Shown here: piece by piece, positions 42,057-51,873 of the stretch
Numbering within the stretch: position 1 is the stretch's first letter
How the letters are laid out: each line of letters starts with the position of its first letter
NCBI RefSeq assembly: GCF_000026225.1
Contig: NC_011740.1
Location: 806,001-870,000 of the forward strand
Length of the DNA stretch: 64,000 nt
Source of the DNA: Escherichia fergusonii ATCC 35469
GTDB lineage: Bacteria > Pseudomonadota > Gammaproteobacteria > Enterobacterales > Enterobacteriaceae
Direction of reading: 5' to 3'
Translations under genes and position numbers: made by a program
Notes under the pieces: generated by a model
Told to the model about the DNA's origin: nothing
What the model saw: only the letters and a program-made list of their open reading frames with translations
Database searches by the model: none

Positions 42057-42881
42057 ATGAAAAAATTGCGCTTACTCTTTTATTATCTGCTGGTAATGTT
42101 CCCGCTGTCTTACGGAAAGGCTGCTGAGTTCTATCCAGTAAAAATTTATTACGCAGAATACGGCTGGAATTCGCAACTGGAGCTTTACCTGGATGTTGCT
42201 ACAGCAAATGGCGTTTATTATGGTGTTTATTACCAGGATGGTGGCTCTGCGCGAACGGAGGAGGTGCCTAATCGTTCTTGGTCGGGGACCGACAGTTCTA
42301 CTACTGCGCCACATATCTACTTGAATCATACAAGTAGTGCTAATGACTCACTCTGTCCTGGTTTGCCGCAAGGGTGGCGTTGTGCAGAGCAGCCGTTGAA
42401 GATTACTGTTGATGGCTCCGTAGGGGGGTGCCCCTGGATTGTTGCTGTGAGAGCACACAATTGGTCGAATGCGGTATCGGTGGAATATTACGGTCCGCAG
42501 ACCGTGATTTCAAGTTGCCCTCCTGTTCCACTGGAACCTTATGATATTTCATGGAACGAGAGCACTGTTGTTCATAATAAATTGCTTTCGCTAAAATCCA
42601 CAGGAAGCGTAATTGAGACAACGCTTTCCACCTATTTGATGGAAAGCGGAAAACTGTGTGATGGCAGTAAGATGGATGAACGGGGAGCCTATTGCCGTTT
42701 TGTGTCACAGATGATCAGCTTTACCTCGTCTGGCTGTGATAATGCCAAAGTGACCGTTGCGCCAACCCGGCATCCGATTACGGATAAACAGCTTCATGAC
42801 ATGCTGGTACGCGTAGACACAACATCTGAACAACCCATCGATTCTACCTGTCGATTCCAGTATGTGTTGAATATGTTGTAA
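42057..42881 (+). CDS. yfcO: YfcO fimbria-associated protein (DUF2544), candidate tip adhesin
   Basis: This 274-aa secreted protein has a signal peptide (LLVMFPLSYGKAA). Its long N-terminal domain is unlike the pilins, and the final third, with Cys pairs, is conserved (RHPITDKQLHDM, CRFQYVLN). Its place at the end of the fimbrial operon and its two-part shape fit a tip adhesin, but this has not been shown. The N-terminal half differs strongly from K-12 YfcO as I remember it, while the C-terminal third is close. Confidence 0.88.
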   Translation: MKKLRLLFYYLLVMFPLSYGKAAEFYPVKIYYAEYGWNSQLELYLDVATANGVYYGVYYQDGGSARTEEVPNRSWSGTDSSTTAPHIYLNHTSSANDSLCPGLPQGWRCAEQPLKITVDGSVGGCPWIVAVRAHNWSNAVSVEYYGPQTVISSCPPVPLEPYDISWNESTVVHNKLLSLKSTGSVIETTLSTYLMESGKLCDGSKMDERGAYCRFVSQMISFTSSGCDNAKVTVAPTRHPITDKQLHDMLVRVDTTSEQPIDSTCRFQYVLNML

Positions 42882-42886
42882 CATTA

Positions 42887-42916
42887 TTTCACCGACCAGT
42901 TAGCTGGTCGGTGAAA
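42887..42916. terminator. hairpin between convergent yfcO and smrB
   Basis: A perfect 13-bp stem tttcaccgaccag / ctggtcggtgaaa with a 4-base loop. The flanking T tracts are weak, yet it probably ends both operons. Confidence 0.75.
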
Positions 42917-42935
42917 GTACATGTTGATAATGATG

Positions 42936-43487
42936 TCAGGGCAACTCAGGCGGCAACCACTCTTCCACTTCAATCAACACTAATAAAGCTGCATCACCGC
43001 CGTACTCTTTCGGTGCCTGATGAAATGCCATCACATGGGGATGTTGCGCCAGCCACAGCGGCGTTTGCTGCTTCAAAATATGCTTACCATGACCATGCAT
43101 CACGCAGGCGCAAAACACATGTTCACGACGGCAGGTGGCAATCAGAGCCCCAAGTTCCTGCTTAGCTTGCAATTGCGTCAAACCGTGTAAATCCAAAAAC
43201 AATTCCGGCGAATAATCGCCGCGGCGCAGTTTCTTCGCTTCAAAGTGGCTGACATCCGGACGGACATATTTCACCGGACCTTCGGTATTCAATAACGGTT
43301 GAAACTCATCGGAGAAATAATGGCTGGCATCGGCCTGTTCCTGGATTAACCGCTTGACTGGTACTTCGCTAATTTTTTTACGCGGCGGCCGATGGACAAT
43401 GGTGTCCTGCTTTATCTGGCGGGTCCCCGCCATCAACTGGCGGAAAAGCGCCTGGTCCTCCTCACTAAGTGATGATTTCTTTTTCAT
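42936..43487 (-). CDS. smrB: ribosome rescue endonuclease SmrB
   Basis: SmrB recognises collided ribosomes and cuts the mRNA between them. It is 183 aa with an N-terminal helix and a Smr domain at about 95-175 containing LDLHGLTQLQAKQEL and the catalytic-loop MHGHGK. It is divergent from prmB, which modifies ribosomal protein L3. Confidence 0.95.
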   Translation of the reverse strand: MKKKSSLSEEDQALFRQLMAGTRQIKQDTIVHRPPRKKISEVPVKRLIQEQADASHYFSDEFQPLLNTEGPVKYVRPDVSHFEAKKLRRGDYSPELFLDLHGLTQLQAKQELGALIATCRREHVFCACVMHGHGKHILKQQTPLWLAQHPHVMAFHQAPKEYGGDAALLVLIEVEEWLPPELP

Positions 43488-43651
43488 TTACATCTCTCAT
43501 TTCTAATTTTCCTACAGTTTACCCGACTCGTCGTCTAATCGATCGTTTTAAACGTATTTTTCCTCACTCACCGCGCGTGAATGCTGATTTATCGTCATCT
43601 TCATGGCAAACTAGCCGCCGAAATTAATGCGACCATGCCCTGGAGGAATAC

Positions 43652-44584
43652 GTGGATAAAATTTTCGTTGATGAAGCAGTAAATGAGCTGCAAACCATTC
43701 AGGACATGTTGCGCTGGTCGGTGAGCCGCTTCAGCGCGGCAAATATCTGGTACGGCCACGGCACCGATAACCCGTGGGATGAAGCCGTACAACTGGTGCT
43801 GCCATCGCTCTATCTGCCGCTGGATATTCCGGAAGATATGCGCACCGCGCGTCTGACTTCCAGCGAAAAACACCGTATTGTTGAACGCGTGATCCGCCGC
43901 GTCAACGAACGCATTCCGGTGGCCTACCTGACCAACAAAGCCTGGTTTTGCGGCCATGAATTTTACGTCGATGAACGTGTGCTGGTGCCGCGCTCGCCAA
44001 TTGGTGAACTGATCAACAATAAATTTGCCGGACTCATCAGCAAGCAACCGCAGCACATTTTAGATATGTGCACCGGAAGCGGCTGTATTGCGATTGCCTG
44101 TGCTTATGCCTTCCCGGAAGCGGAAGTCGACGCGGTAGACATCTCTCCTGACGCGCTGGCGGTTGCTGAACAGAACATCGAAGAACATGGTCTGATCCAC
44201 AACGTCATTCCGATTCGTTCCGATCTGTTCCGGGACTTGCCGAAAGTGCAGTACGACCTGATCGTCACTAACCCGCCGTACGTCGATGCGGAAGATATGT
44301 CCGACCTGCCAAATGAATACCGTCACGAGCCGGAACTGGGTCTGGCATCTGGTACTGACGGCCTGAAACTGACGCGTCGTATTCTCGGTAATGCGGCAGA
44401 TTACCTTGCTGATGATGGCGTGCTGATTTGTGAAGTCGGCAACAGCATGGTACATCTTATGGAACAATATCCGGATGTTCCGTTCACCTGGCTGGAGTTT
44501 GATAACGGCGGTGATGGTGTGTTTATGCTCACCAAAGAGCAGCTTATTGCTGCACGAGAACATTTCGCGATTTATAAAGATTAA
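43652..44584 (+). CDS. prmB: 50S ribosomal protein L3 glutamine methyltransferase PrmB
   Basis: This 310-aa SAM-dependent enzyme methylates Gln150 of L3. The SAM-binding motif is DMCTGSGCIAIACA and the substrate-glutamine motif NPPY is at TNPPYVDAED. It starts at GTG 43652 with GGAGG upstream. It is the first gene of the prmB-aroC-mepA-yfcA-epmC-yfcL run. Confidence 0.96.
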   Translation: MDKIFVDEAVNELQTIQDMLRWSVSRFSAANIWYGHGTDNPWDEAVQLVLPSLYLPLDIPEDMRTARLTSSEKHRIVERVIRRVNERIPVAYLTNKAWFCGHEFYVDERVLVPRSPIGELINNKFAGLISKQPQHILDMCTGSGCIAIACAYAFPEAEVDAVDISPDALAVAEQNIEEHGLIHNVIPIRSDLFRDLPKVQYDLIVTNPPYVDAEDMSDLPNEYRHEPELGLASGTDGLKLTRRILGNAADYLADDGVLICEVGNSMVHLMEQYPDVPFTWLEFDNGGDGVFMLTKEQLIAAREHFAIYKD

Positions 44585-44618
44585 GTAAACACGCAAACAC
44601 AACAATAACGGAGCCGTG

Positions 44619-45704
44619 ATGGCTGGAAACACAATTGGACAACTCTTTCGCGTAACCACCTTCGGCGAATCGCACGGGCTGGCGCTCGGCTGCATCGTCG
44701 ATGGTGTTCCGCCGGGTATTTCGCTGACGGAAGCGGACCTGCAACACGATCTCGACCGTCGTCGCCCTGGGACATCGCGCTATACCACCCAGCGTCGTGA
44801 GCCGGATCAGGTCAAAATTCTCTCCGGTGTTTTTGAAGGCGTTACTACCGGCACCAGCATTGGTTTGTTGATCGAAAACACTGACCAGCGTTCTCAGGAT
44901 TACAGCGCAATTAAAGACGTTTTCCGTCCAGGCCATGCCGATTACACCTACGAACAAAAATACGGCCTGCGCGATTATCGCGGCGGCGGACGTTCCTCCG
45001 CTCGCGAAACTGCCATGCGCGTTGCAGCAGGGGCGATTGCCAAAAAATATCTCGCTGAGAAATTTGGTATAGAAATTCGCGGCTGCCTGACCCAAATGGG
45101 CGACATTCCGCTGGAAATCAAAGACTGGTCTCAGGTCGAGCAAAATCCATTCTTCTGCCCGGATCCGGACAAAATCGAAGCCTTAGATGAACTGATGCGC
45201 GCGCTGAAAAAAGAGGGTGACTCTATTGGCGCGAAAGTCACCGTTGTTGCCAGTGGCGTACCCGCCGGACTTGGCGAGCCGGTCTTTGATCGCCTGGATG
45301 CCGACATCGCCCACGCGCTGATGAGCATCAACGCGGTGAAAGGCGTAGAAATTGGTGATGGTTTTGACGTGGTAGCGCTGCGTGGCAGCCAGAACCGCGA
45401 CGAAATCACCAAAGACGGTTTCCAGAGCAACCATGCGGGCGGTATTCTTGGTGGCATCAGCAGCGGGCAGCAAATTATCGCCCATATGGCGCTGAAACCA
45501 ACCTCCAGTATTACTGTGCCTGGGCGCACGATTAACCGCTTTGGCGAAGAAGTTGAGATGATCACCAAAGGCCGTCACGATCCTTGTGTTGGGATCCGCG
45601 CGGTGCCGATCGCGGAAGCGATGCTGGCGATCGTTTTAATGGATCACCTGTTACGGCAACGGGCGCAAAATGCTGATGTGAAGACTGATATTCCACGCTG
45701 GTAA
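44619..45704 (+). CDS. aroC: chorismate synthase AroC
   Basis: This 361-aa FMN-dependent enzyme forms chorismate from EPSP in the last shikimate step. Signatures: [18 protein letters not shown] near the start, [14 protein letters not shown], and [22 protein letters not shown] 44619 has GGAG at the correct distance; the GTG just before it does not. Confidence 0.97.
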
Positions 45705-45706
45705 AA

Positions 45707-46531
45707 ATGAACAAAACTGCGATTGCGCTGCTGGCTCTGCTTGCCAGCAGCGCCAGCCTGGCAGCGACGCCGTGGCAAAAAATAACCCAACCTGTGCCGG
45801 GTAGCGCACAATCGATAGGCAGTTTTTCCAATGGTTGTATCGTCGGCGCTGACACGCTGCCGATACAGTCCGAACATTATCAGGTCATGCGTACCGATCA
45901 GCGTCGCTATTTCGGGCATCCGGATCTGGTGATGTTTATCCAGCGTCTGAGTAGCCAGGTGAGCAATCTGGGTATGGGCACGGTGCTGATTGGCGATATG
46001 GGAATGCCTGCTGGTGGGCGTTTCAATGGTGGTCACGCCAGTCATCAGACCGGACTGGATGTGGACATCTTCCTGCAACTGCCGAAAAAACGCTGGACCT
46101 CCGCGCAACTCTTGCGCCCGCAAGCATTAGATTTGGTTTCCCGCGACGGTAAACACGTTGTCCCCACGCTGTGGAAGCCCGAAATTTTCAGCTTGATTAA
46201 ACTCGCCGCGCAGGACAAAGACGTCACGCGCATTTTTGTTAATCCGGCGATTAAACAACAACTTTGCCTTGATGCGGGCACCGATCGCGACTGGTTGCGC
46301 AAAGTGCGACCCTGGTTCCAGCATCGCGCCCATATGCATGTACGATTACGTTGTCCTGCCGATAGTCTGGAGTGTGAAGATCAACCTTTACCGCCACCGG
46401 GCGATGGTTGCGGGGCAGAACTGCAAAGCTGGTTTGAACCTCCAAAACCGGGAACAACAAAGCCTGAGAAGAAGACACCGCCTCCGTTGCCGCCTTCCTG
46501 CCAGGCGCTACTGGATGAGCACGTGATCTAA
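45707..46531 (+). CDS. mepA: penicillin-insensitive murein endopeptidase MepA
   Basis: This 274-aa periplasmic LAS-family zinc endopeptidase cuts D-Ala-meso-DAP crosslinks. It has a signal peptide ending SLA and zinc/catalytic motifs [16 protein letters not shown] and [12 protein letters not shown], with six conserved cysteines and a Pro-rich tail. It lies two bases after aroC, and its stop overlaps the yfcA start. Confidence 0.96.
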
Positions 46532-47340
46532 TGGAAACGTTTAATAGCCTGTTTATGGTTTCCCCGCTGTTGCTGGGACTCCTCTTTTTTGTCGCCATAC
46601 TGGCGGGATTTATCGACTCTATTGCCGGTGGTGGTGGGCTACTCACCATTCCGGCATTAATGGCGGCGGGGATGTCTCCGGCTAACGCGCTGGCAACCAA
46701 TAAACTGCAAGCCTGCGGTGGCTCTATTTCTGCCACTATCTACTTTATTCGCCGCAAAGTGGTTAGCTTAAGCGATCAGAAACTCAATATCGCCATGACC
46801 TTTATCGGCTCAATGAGCGGCGCTTTGCTGGTGCAGTACGTTCAGGCTGATGTCTTGCGGCAGATTTTGCCCATTCTGGTGATTTGTATTGGACTTTATT
46901 TCTTACTGATGCCCAAACTGGGAGAAGAAGATCGCCAGCGTCGGATGTATGGACTGCCATTTGCGCTGGTAGCAGGGGGCTGCGTTGGTTTTTACGATGG
47001 ATTCTTTGGCCCGGCTGCCGGATCGTTTTACGCGTTAGCCTTCGTTACGCTGTGCGGCTTTAACCTCGCCAAAGCCACGGCCCACGCCAAATTACTCAAC
47101 GCAACGTCTAATATCGGCGGTTTGCTGCTGTTTATTCTCGGCGGCAAAGTGATTTGGGCGACAGGATTTGTGATGCTGGTGGGGCAGTTCCTCGGCGCGC
47201 GCATGGGGTCAAGACTGGTGTTGAGCAAAGGACAAAAGCTGATTCGCCCGATGATTGTTATTGTCTCGGCGGTGATGAGTGCCAAATTACTTTATGATAG
47301 CCACGGACAGGAGATCCTCCACTGGTTGGGGATGAACTAA
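46531..47340 (+). CDS. yfcA: YfcA, TSUP/TauE-SafE family membrane transporter
   Basis: This 269-aa protein has eight or nine hydrophobic segments of the TauE/SafE family, with the duplicated motifs GFIDSIAGGGGLLTIPALM and GFYDGFFGPAAGSFYAL. The substrate is unknown; the family exports organosulfonates and related anions. It is coupled by one-base overlaps to mepA and epmC. Confidence 0.94.
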   Translation: METFNSLFMVSPLLLGLLFFVAILAGFIDSIAGGGGLLTIPALMAAGMSPANALATNKLQACGGSISATIYFIRRKVVSLSDQKLNIAMTFIGSMSGALLVQYVQADVLRQILPILVICIGLYFLLMPKLGEEDRQRRMYGLPFALVAGGCVGFYDGFFGPAAGSFYALAFVTLCGFNLAKATAHAKLLNATSNIGGLLLFILGGKVIWATGFVMLVGQFLGARMGSRLVLSKGQKLIRPMIVIVSAVMSAKLLYDSHGQEILHWLGMN

Positions 47341-47888
47341 TGAATAGTACACACCACTATGAGCAGTTGATTGAAATTTTTAATAGCTGCTTTACCGATG
47401 AATTTAATACCCGTCTGATTAAAGGCGACGACGAACCGATCTATCTTCCTGCTGATGCGGAAGTACCGTATAACCGAATCGTCTTTGCTCACGGCTTTTA
47501 TGCCAGCGCAATTCATGAGATTTCGCACTGGTGTATTGCCGGGAAAGCGCGCCGTGAGCTGGTTGATTTCGGCTACTGGTATTGTCCCGACGGACGCGAT
47601 GCCCAAACGCAAGGCCAGTTTGAAGATGTTGAAGTGAAGCCGCAGGCGCTGGACTGGTTGTTCTGTGTGGCGGCGGGATATCCGTTTAATGTCAGTTGCG
47701 ATAATCTGGAAGGGGATTTCGAACCGGACCGCGTGGTATTTCAACGGCGGGTACATGCACAGGTAATGGATTATCTGGCAAACGGTATTCCCGAGCGTCC
47801 GGCACGCTTCATTAAAGCACTACAAAATTATTATCACACGCCGGAACTTACGGCGGAACAGTTCCCGTGGCCGGAAGCGCTCAACTGA
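47340..47888 (+). CDS. epmC: elongation factor P hydroxylase EpmC
   Basis: This 182-aa enzyme hydroxylates the beta-lysylated Lys34 of EF-P. The metal-binding core is visible in SAIHEISHWCIAGKARREL, followed by DFGYWYCPDGRD. It overlaps the yfcA stop by one base. Confidence 0.95.
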   Translation: MNSTHHYEQLIEIFNSCFTDEFNTRLIKGDDEPIYLPADAEVPYNRIVFAHGFYASAIHEISHWCIAGKARRELVDFGYWYCPDGRDAQTQGQFEDVEVKPQALDWLFCVAAGYPFNVSCDNLEGDFEPDRVVFQRRVHAQVMDYLANGIPERPARFIKALQNYYHTPELTAEQFPWPEALN

Positions 47889-47921
47889 AGCCTGCGCCAC
47901 GTTTTACAATGAGGAAAGAAG

Positions 47922-48200
47922 ATGATCGCGGAGTTTGAATCACGCATTCTGGCATTAATCGACGGTATGGTTGACCATGCCAGTGATGATGAGTTGTTTG
48001 CCAGTGGGTATTTGCGTGGCCACCTGACATTAGCCATCGCAGAACTGGAAAGTGGTGATGACCACTCCGCCCAGGCGGTACATACGACCGTTAGCCAGAG
48101 TCTGGAAAAAGCCATTGGTGCCGGTGAGTTGTCGCCGCGAGACCAGGCGCTGGTGACCGATATGTGGGAAAACCTGTTTCAACAGGCTTCACAGCAGTAA
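47922..48200 (+). CDS. yfcL: YfcL family protein
   Basis: This 92-aa, acidic, helical cytoplasmic protein of unknown function has a conserved core [30 protein letters not shown] precedes the ATG. It is the last gene of the operon, followed by a REP unit. Confidence 0.92.
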
Positions 48201-48202
48201 GT

Positions 48203-48240
48203 AATGTGCCGGATAAGGCGTTCACGCCATATCCGGCAAG
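48203..48240. repeat. REP element
   Basis: gccggataaggcgt...acgccatatccggc lies between the convergent yfcL and mnmC genes. Confidence 0.9.
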
Positions 48241-48255
48241 CAATGCCAAAGCAGA

Positions 48256-50262
48256 TTACCCCGCCTTAACCGCTTTCCCTTTCAACAACTTCCGCACCCA
48301 TAACCGATTTGGATTTAACGCCGCCAGCGTATTGGCATCCATCGGAATCGGTTCGTCGCTCATCTGCGCCGCCAGAATTTCGGCGCACAGCGGGGCAGAG
48401 CACAAACCACGCGAACCCAAAGCAGCAAGCATAAAGAGATCGTCATAAACCGGTGCGCTTACCGCGTTGTCTTGCTGTTCTGTCAGCGAGGTATATTCCA
48501 CGAGCGTTGCCTCATAATCGGGGGCATTGCCTACCATTGGCAGATGATCGCGAGTGGCACAACGCACACCGCAGCGCGCTTCTTTCTTACTGACATCAAC
48601 CTCTTTTGCCCACTGCGCCTGCGGGAAACAATCAATCAACCGCTGGCGATTCTGCTGCTGATCTTCATCACTGTACGCCGTATCTTCGCTGCCGCGATGA
48701 TAACTGGCACCAATACAATGGTGCTGATTCGCCGGATTTTGTGGCGTGAGATAACCGTCATAGCATAGCACTTGCTTCAGCTTCGCCAGTTCCGGCGTTG
48801 TTGGAATATGGCTGACTTGACCGGCAACGGAATACATCGGCAGAGACGACGTTTGGCTGAAACCGCTGATTTGATGCCCGTTCGCCAGTACCACTACACT
48901 GTGTGTTGCTTGCTGATCTCCTGCAAAATTCAACAACCAACAGTCATCCTGACGGGATAAATCCTTTAACTGATATTGATAATGAATCTGCAAACCCTGC
49001 TGTTGCGCCAGTTCCAGCACATTACGGGTCAGTTCTGCTGGACACAGCCATCCACCTTGCGGATAAGTAATACCGCTGCAATTTGTCGCAACGCCCGTAA
49101 TTTGTTCAACCGCATTAGCCTCAACGGCTACAGCCAGTTCTTCGGGTAAATCCATCGACAACATCTGTGCGATTTTATGCTGGTTTTTCTCATCCCAGCC
49201 TAACTGCGTGACGCCGCACCAGTCATGATCAAATTTGACGGGCAATAAATCGTAAAGCCGACGAGCAAATGTGAACGCATTAGAGAAAAAGCGGTTCAAC
49301 GCCTCATCGTGTTTACTTAAGAGCGGATACAGTGCCCCCTGGCGATTGCCGGAAGCACCCATTGCGGGGGCCTCATCAGCACAATAAAGCGTTACCTGCC
49401 ATCCACGACGTAATAGCGCCAGCGACAACAATGCGCTGGCGATACCACCGCCGATAATCGCCGCTTCCCGTTTGTGACTACCCGTACGGTTAAACCACGG
49501 CGTGGAGCAGGGGAGGGGTAATGTCTGTTCCATCACCCCACAAAGCATTTCCCGTTTACGCCCAAACCCTTTGCGCTTTTGCATGGTAAATCCGGCTTCC
49601 TGCAAACCACGGCGGACAAAACCGGCAGACGTAAACGTTGCCAGTGTGCCGCCAGGACGCGCCAGCCTTGCCATTGTGTTAAACAGATTTTGCGTCCACA
49701 TATCCGGGTTTTTCGCTGGCGCAAAGCCGTCCAGAAACCAGGCGTCTACTTTTTGATTTAGCGAATCGTCCAGTTGACTTGTCAGTTCGTTAATGTCACC
49801 AAACCATAAATCCAGCGTCACGCGGCCTTCATCGAGCAATAAACGATGGCAACCGGGCAAGGGCATTGGCCACTGCGCCTGAAGTTTTTCTGCCCACGGT
49901 GCCAGTTCTGGCCAGTGTTGATGCGCTAATCCTAAATCCGCACGAGTGAGGGGAAATTTCTCAAAACTAATGAAATGTAAGCGTTGTAATTGCGCTTGCG
50001 GATGACCTTCGCGAAACTGATCAAATGCCTGCCATAGCGTCAGGAAGTTTAATCCGGTGCCGAAGCCGCTCTCTGCTACCACAAACAGAGGATGTGGATG
50101 CTCAGGAAAGCGTGCTCCTAATTGGTTACCCCCAAGAAAGACATAGCGTGTCTCTTCCAGTCCATTGTCATTGGAAAAGTAAACGTCGTCAAAATCTCGG
50201 GAAACAGGTGTACCCTCAGCATTAAATTCAAGATTGGCAGGTTGTATGGCGTAGTGTTTCAC
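48256..50262 (-). CDS. mnmC: bifunctional tRNA wobble-uridine enzyme MnmC
   Basis: This 668-aa fusion enzyme completes mnm5(s2)U at the wobble position. The N-terminal methyltransferase has VVAESGFGTGLNFL and the C-terminal FAD oxidoreductase has AAIIGGGIASALLSL near residue 265. The start is GTG 50262 (reads MKHYAIQPANLEF), giving the standard length; an upstream in-frame extension has no family support. It is divergent from fabB. Confidence 0.95.
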   Translation of the reverse strand: MKHYAIQPANLEFNAEGTPVSRDFDDVYFSNDNGLEETRYVFLGGNQLGARFPEHPHPLFVVAESGFGTGLNFLTLWQAFDQFREGHPQAQLQRLHFISFEKFPLTRADLGLAHQHWPELAPWAEKLQAQWPMPLPGCHRLLLDEGRVTLDLWFGDINELTSQLDDSLNQKVDAWFLDGFAPAKNPDMWTQNLFNTMARLARPGGTLATFTSAGFVRRGLQEAGFTMQKRKGFGRKREMLCGVMEQTLPLPCSTPWFNRTGSHKREAAIIGGGIASALLSLALLRRGWQVTLYCADEAPAMGASGNRQGALYPLLSKHDEALNRFFSNAFTFARRLYDLLPVKFDHDWCGVTQLGWDEKNQHKIAQMLSMDLPEELAVAVEANAVEQITGVATNCSGITYPQGGWLCPAELTRNVLELAQQQGLQIHYQYQLKDLSRQDDCWLLNFAGDQQATHSVVVLANGHQISGFSQTSSLPMYSVAGQVSHIPTTPELAKLKQVLCYDGYLTPQNPANQHHCIGASYHRGSEDTAYSDEDQQQNRQRLIDCFPQAQWAKEVDVSKKEARCGVRCATRDHLPMVGNAPDYEATLVEYTSLTEQQDNAVSAPVYDDLFMLAALGSRGLCSAPLCAEILAAQMSDEPIPMDANTLAALNPNRLWVRKLLKGKAVKAG

Positions 50263-50339
50263 GTAAGTTACTCGTCTGGCGGGCAGTCTGACGATCTTAA
50301 CGATGTGTGTCAGGCTGCGCAAATTTCTCTATTAATCGT

Positions 50340-50372
50340 CTGATCGGACTTGTTCGGCGTACAAGTGTACGC
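50340..50372 (+). promoter_or_regulatory. fabB control sites for FadR and FabR
   Basis: ctgatcggacttgtt (50340-50354) fits the FadR activator site known at fabB. The perfect palindrome gcgtacaagtgtacgc (50357-50372) is the FabR repressor site. The two are almost adjacent, as in E. coli. Confidence 0.85.
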
Positions 50373-50420
50373 TATTGTGCCATTCGAAACTTACTATAGT
50401 GCGACTTACAGAGGTATTGA

Positions 50421-51641
50421 ATGAAACGTGCAGTGATTACTGGCCTGGGCATCGTTTCCAGCATCGGTAATAACCAGCAGGAAGTCCTGGCATCTCTGCG
50501 TGAAGGACGCTCAGGGATCACTTTCTCTCAAGAGCTGAAGGACTCCGGCATGCGTAGCCACGTATGGGGCAACGTAAAACTGGATACCACTGGCCTCATT
50601 GACCGCAAAGTTGTGCGCTTTATGAGCGACGCATCCATCTATGCATTCCTTTCCATGGAGCAGGCAATCGCAGATGCTGGCCTCTCCTCGGAAGCTTATC
50701 AGAACAACCCACGTGTGGGCCTGATTGCAGGTTCCGGTGGTGGTTCCCCGCGTTTCCAGGTGTTCGGCGCTGACGCAATGCGCGGCCCGCGCGGCCTGAA
50801 AGCGGTTGGCCCGTATGTGGTCACCAAAGCGATGGCATCTGGCGTTTCTGCCTGCCTCGCCACGCCGTTTAAAATCCACGGTGTAAACTACTCTATCAGC
50901 TCCGCATGTGCGACTTCCGCACACTGTATCGGTAACGCAGTAGAGCAGATCCAACTGGGTAAACAGGACATTGTGTTTGCTGGCGGCGGCGAAGAGCTGT
51001 GCTGGGAAATGGCCTGCGAATTCGACGCGATGGGCGCGCTGTCTACTAAATACAACGACACACCGGAAAAAGCTTCCCGTACTTATGACGCTCACCGTGA
51101 CGGTTTCGTTATCGCTGGCGGCGGCGGTATGGTGGTGGTTGAAGAGCTGGAACACGCGCTGGCGCGTGGTGCTCACATCTACGCTGAAATCGTTGGTTAC
51201 GGCGCAACGTCTGATGGCGCAGACATGGTTGCTCCGTCTGGCGAAGGCGCAGTACGTTGTATGCAGATGGCGATGCACGGTGTTGATACGCCAATCGACT
51301 ACCTGAACTCTCACGGTACTTCAACTCCGGTTGGCGACGTGAAAGAGCTTGCGGCTATCCGTGAAGTGTTTGGCGATAAGAGCCCGGCGATTTCTGCAAC
51401 CAAAGCGATGACTGGTCACTCTCTGGGCGCTGCGGGTGTGCAGGAAGCTATCTACTCTCTGCTGATGCTGGAACATGGCTTTATCGCTCCGAGCATCAAC
51501 ATCGAAGAGCTGGACGAGCAGGCTGCGGGCCTGAACATCGTGACCGAAACGACCGATCGCGAACTGACCACCGTTATGTCTAACAGCTTCGGCTTCGGCG
51601 GCACCAACGCCACCCTGGTAATGCGTAAGCTGAAAGATTAA
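50421..51641 (+). CDS. fabB: 3-oxoacyl-ACP synthase I FabB
   Basis: This 406-aa condensing enzyme is essential for unsaturated fatty acid synthesis. The catalytic Cys is in SSACATSAHC (near 163), with His in NSHGTSTPVGD (near 298) and His in TGHSLGAAG (near 333). AGAGG precedes the ATG. A REP unit and a terminator follow. Confidence 0.98.
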   Translation: MKRAVITGLGIVSSIGNNQQEVLASLREGRSGITFSQELKDSGMRSHVWGNVKLDTTGLIDRKVVRFMSDASIYAFLSMEQAIADAGLSSEAYQNNPRVGLIAGSGGGSPRFQVFGADAMRGPRGLKAVGPYVVTKAMASGVSACLATPFKIHGVNYSISSACATSAHCIGNAVEQIQLGKQDIVFAGGGEELCWEMACEFDAMGALSTKYNDTPEKASRTYDAHRDGFVIAGGGGMVVVEELEHALARGAHIYAEIVGYGATSDGADMVAPSGEGAVRCMQMAMHGVDTPIDYLNSHGTSTPVGDVKELAAIREVFGDKSPAISATKAMTGHSLGAAGVQEAIYSLLMLEHGFIAPSINIEELDEQAAGLNIVTETTDRELTTVMSNSFGFGGTNATLVMRKLKD

Positions 51642-51645
51642 TAGA

Positions 51646-51711
51646 TCGGATAAGATGCGCCAGCGTCGCATCCGGCAGTAACGCAAAAGGGAGCCTGACG
51701 GCTCCCTTTTT
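51646..51711 (+). terminator. REP unit and fabB terminator
   Basis: A REP-type palindrome (cggataagatgcg...cgcatccgg, 51648-51676) is followed by the stem aaaagggagcc / ggctccctttt with a T tract (51685-51711). Confidence 0.88.
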
Positions 51712-51873
51712 CACATCATTGACAATCATTATCTGTTCCAGGCAAACTTTCCGCTTTGTCGATTTCCTTCTGGTAATACGTACGCGTTAAATCCTGCCAA
51801 CGCAGCGTAATCCTCAAAGTCAGGCAGAGAAGCGTGGGTTCACCTCGCCTTGCTCTGCATTCTGGAGTAGAGC

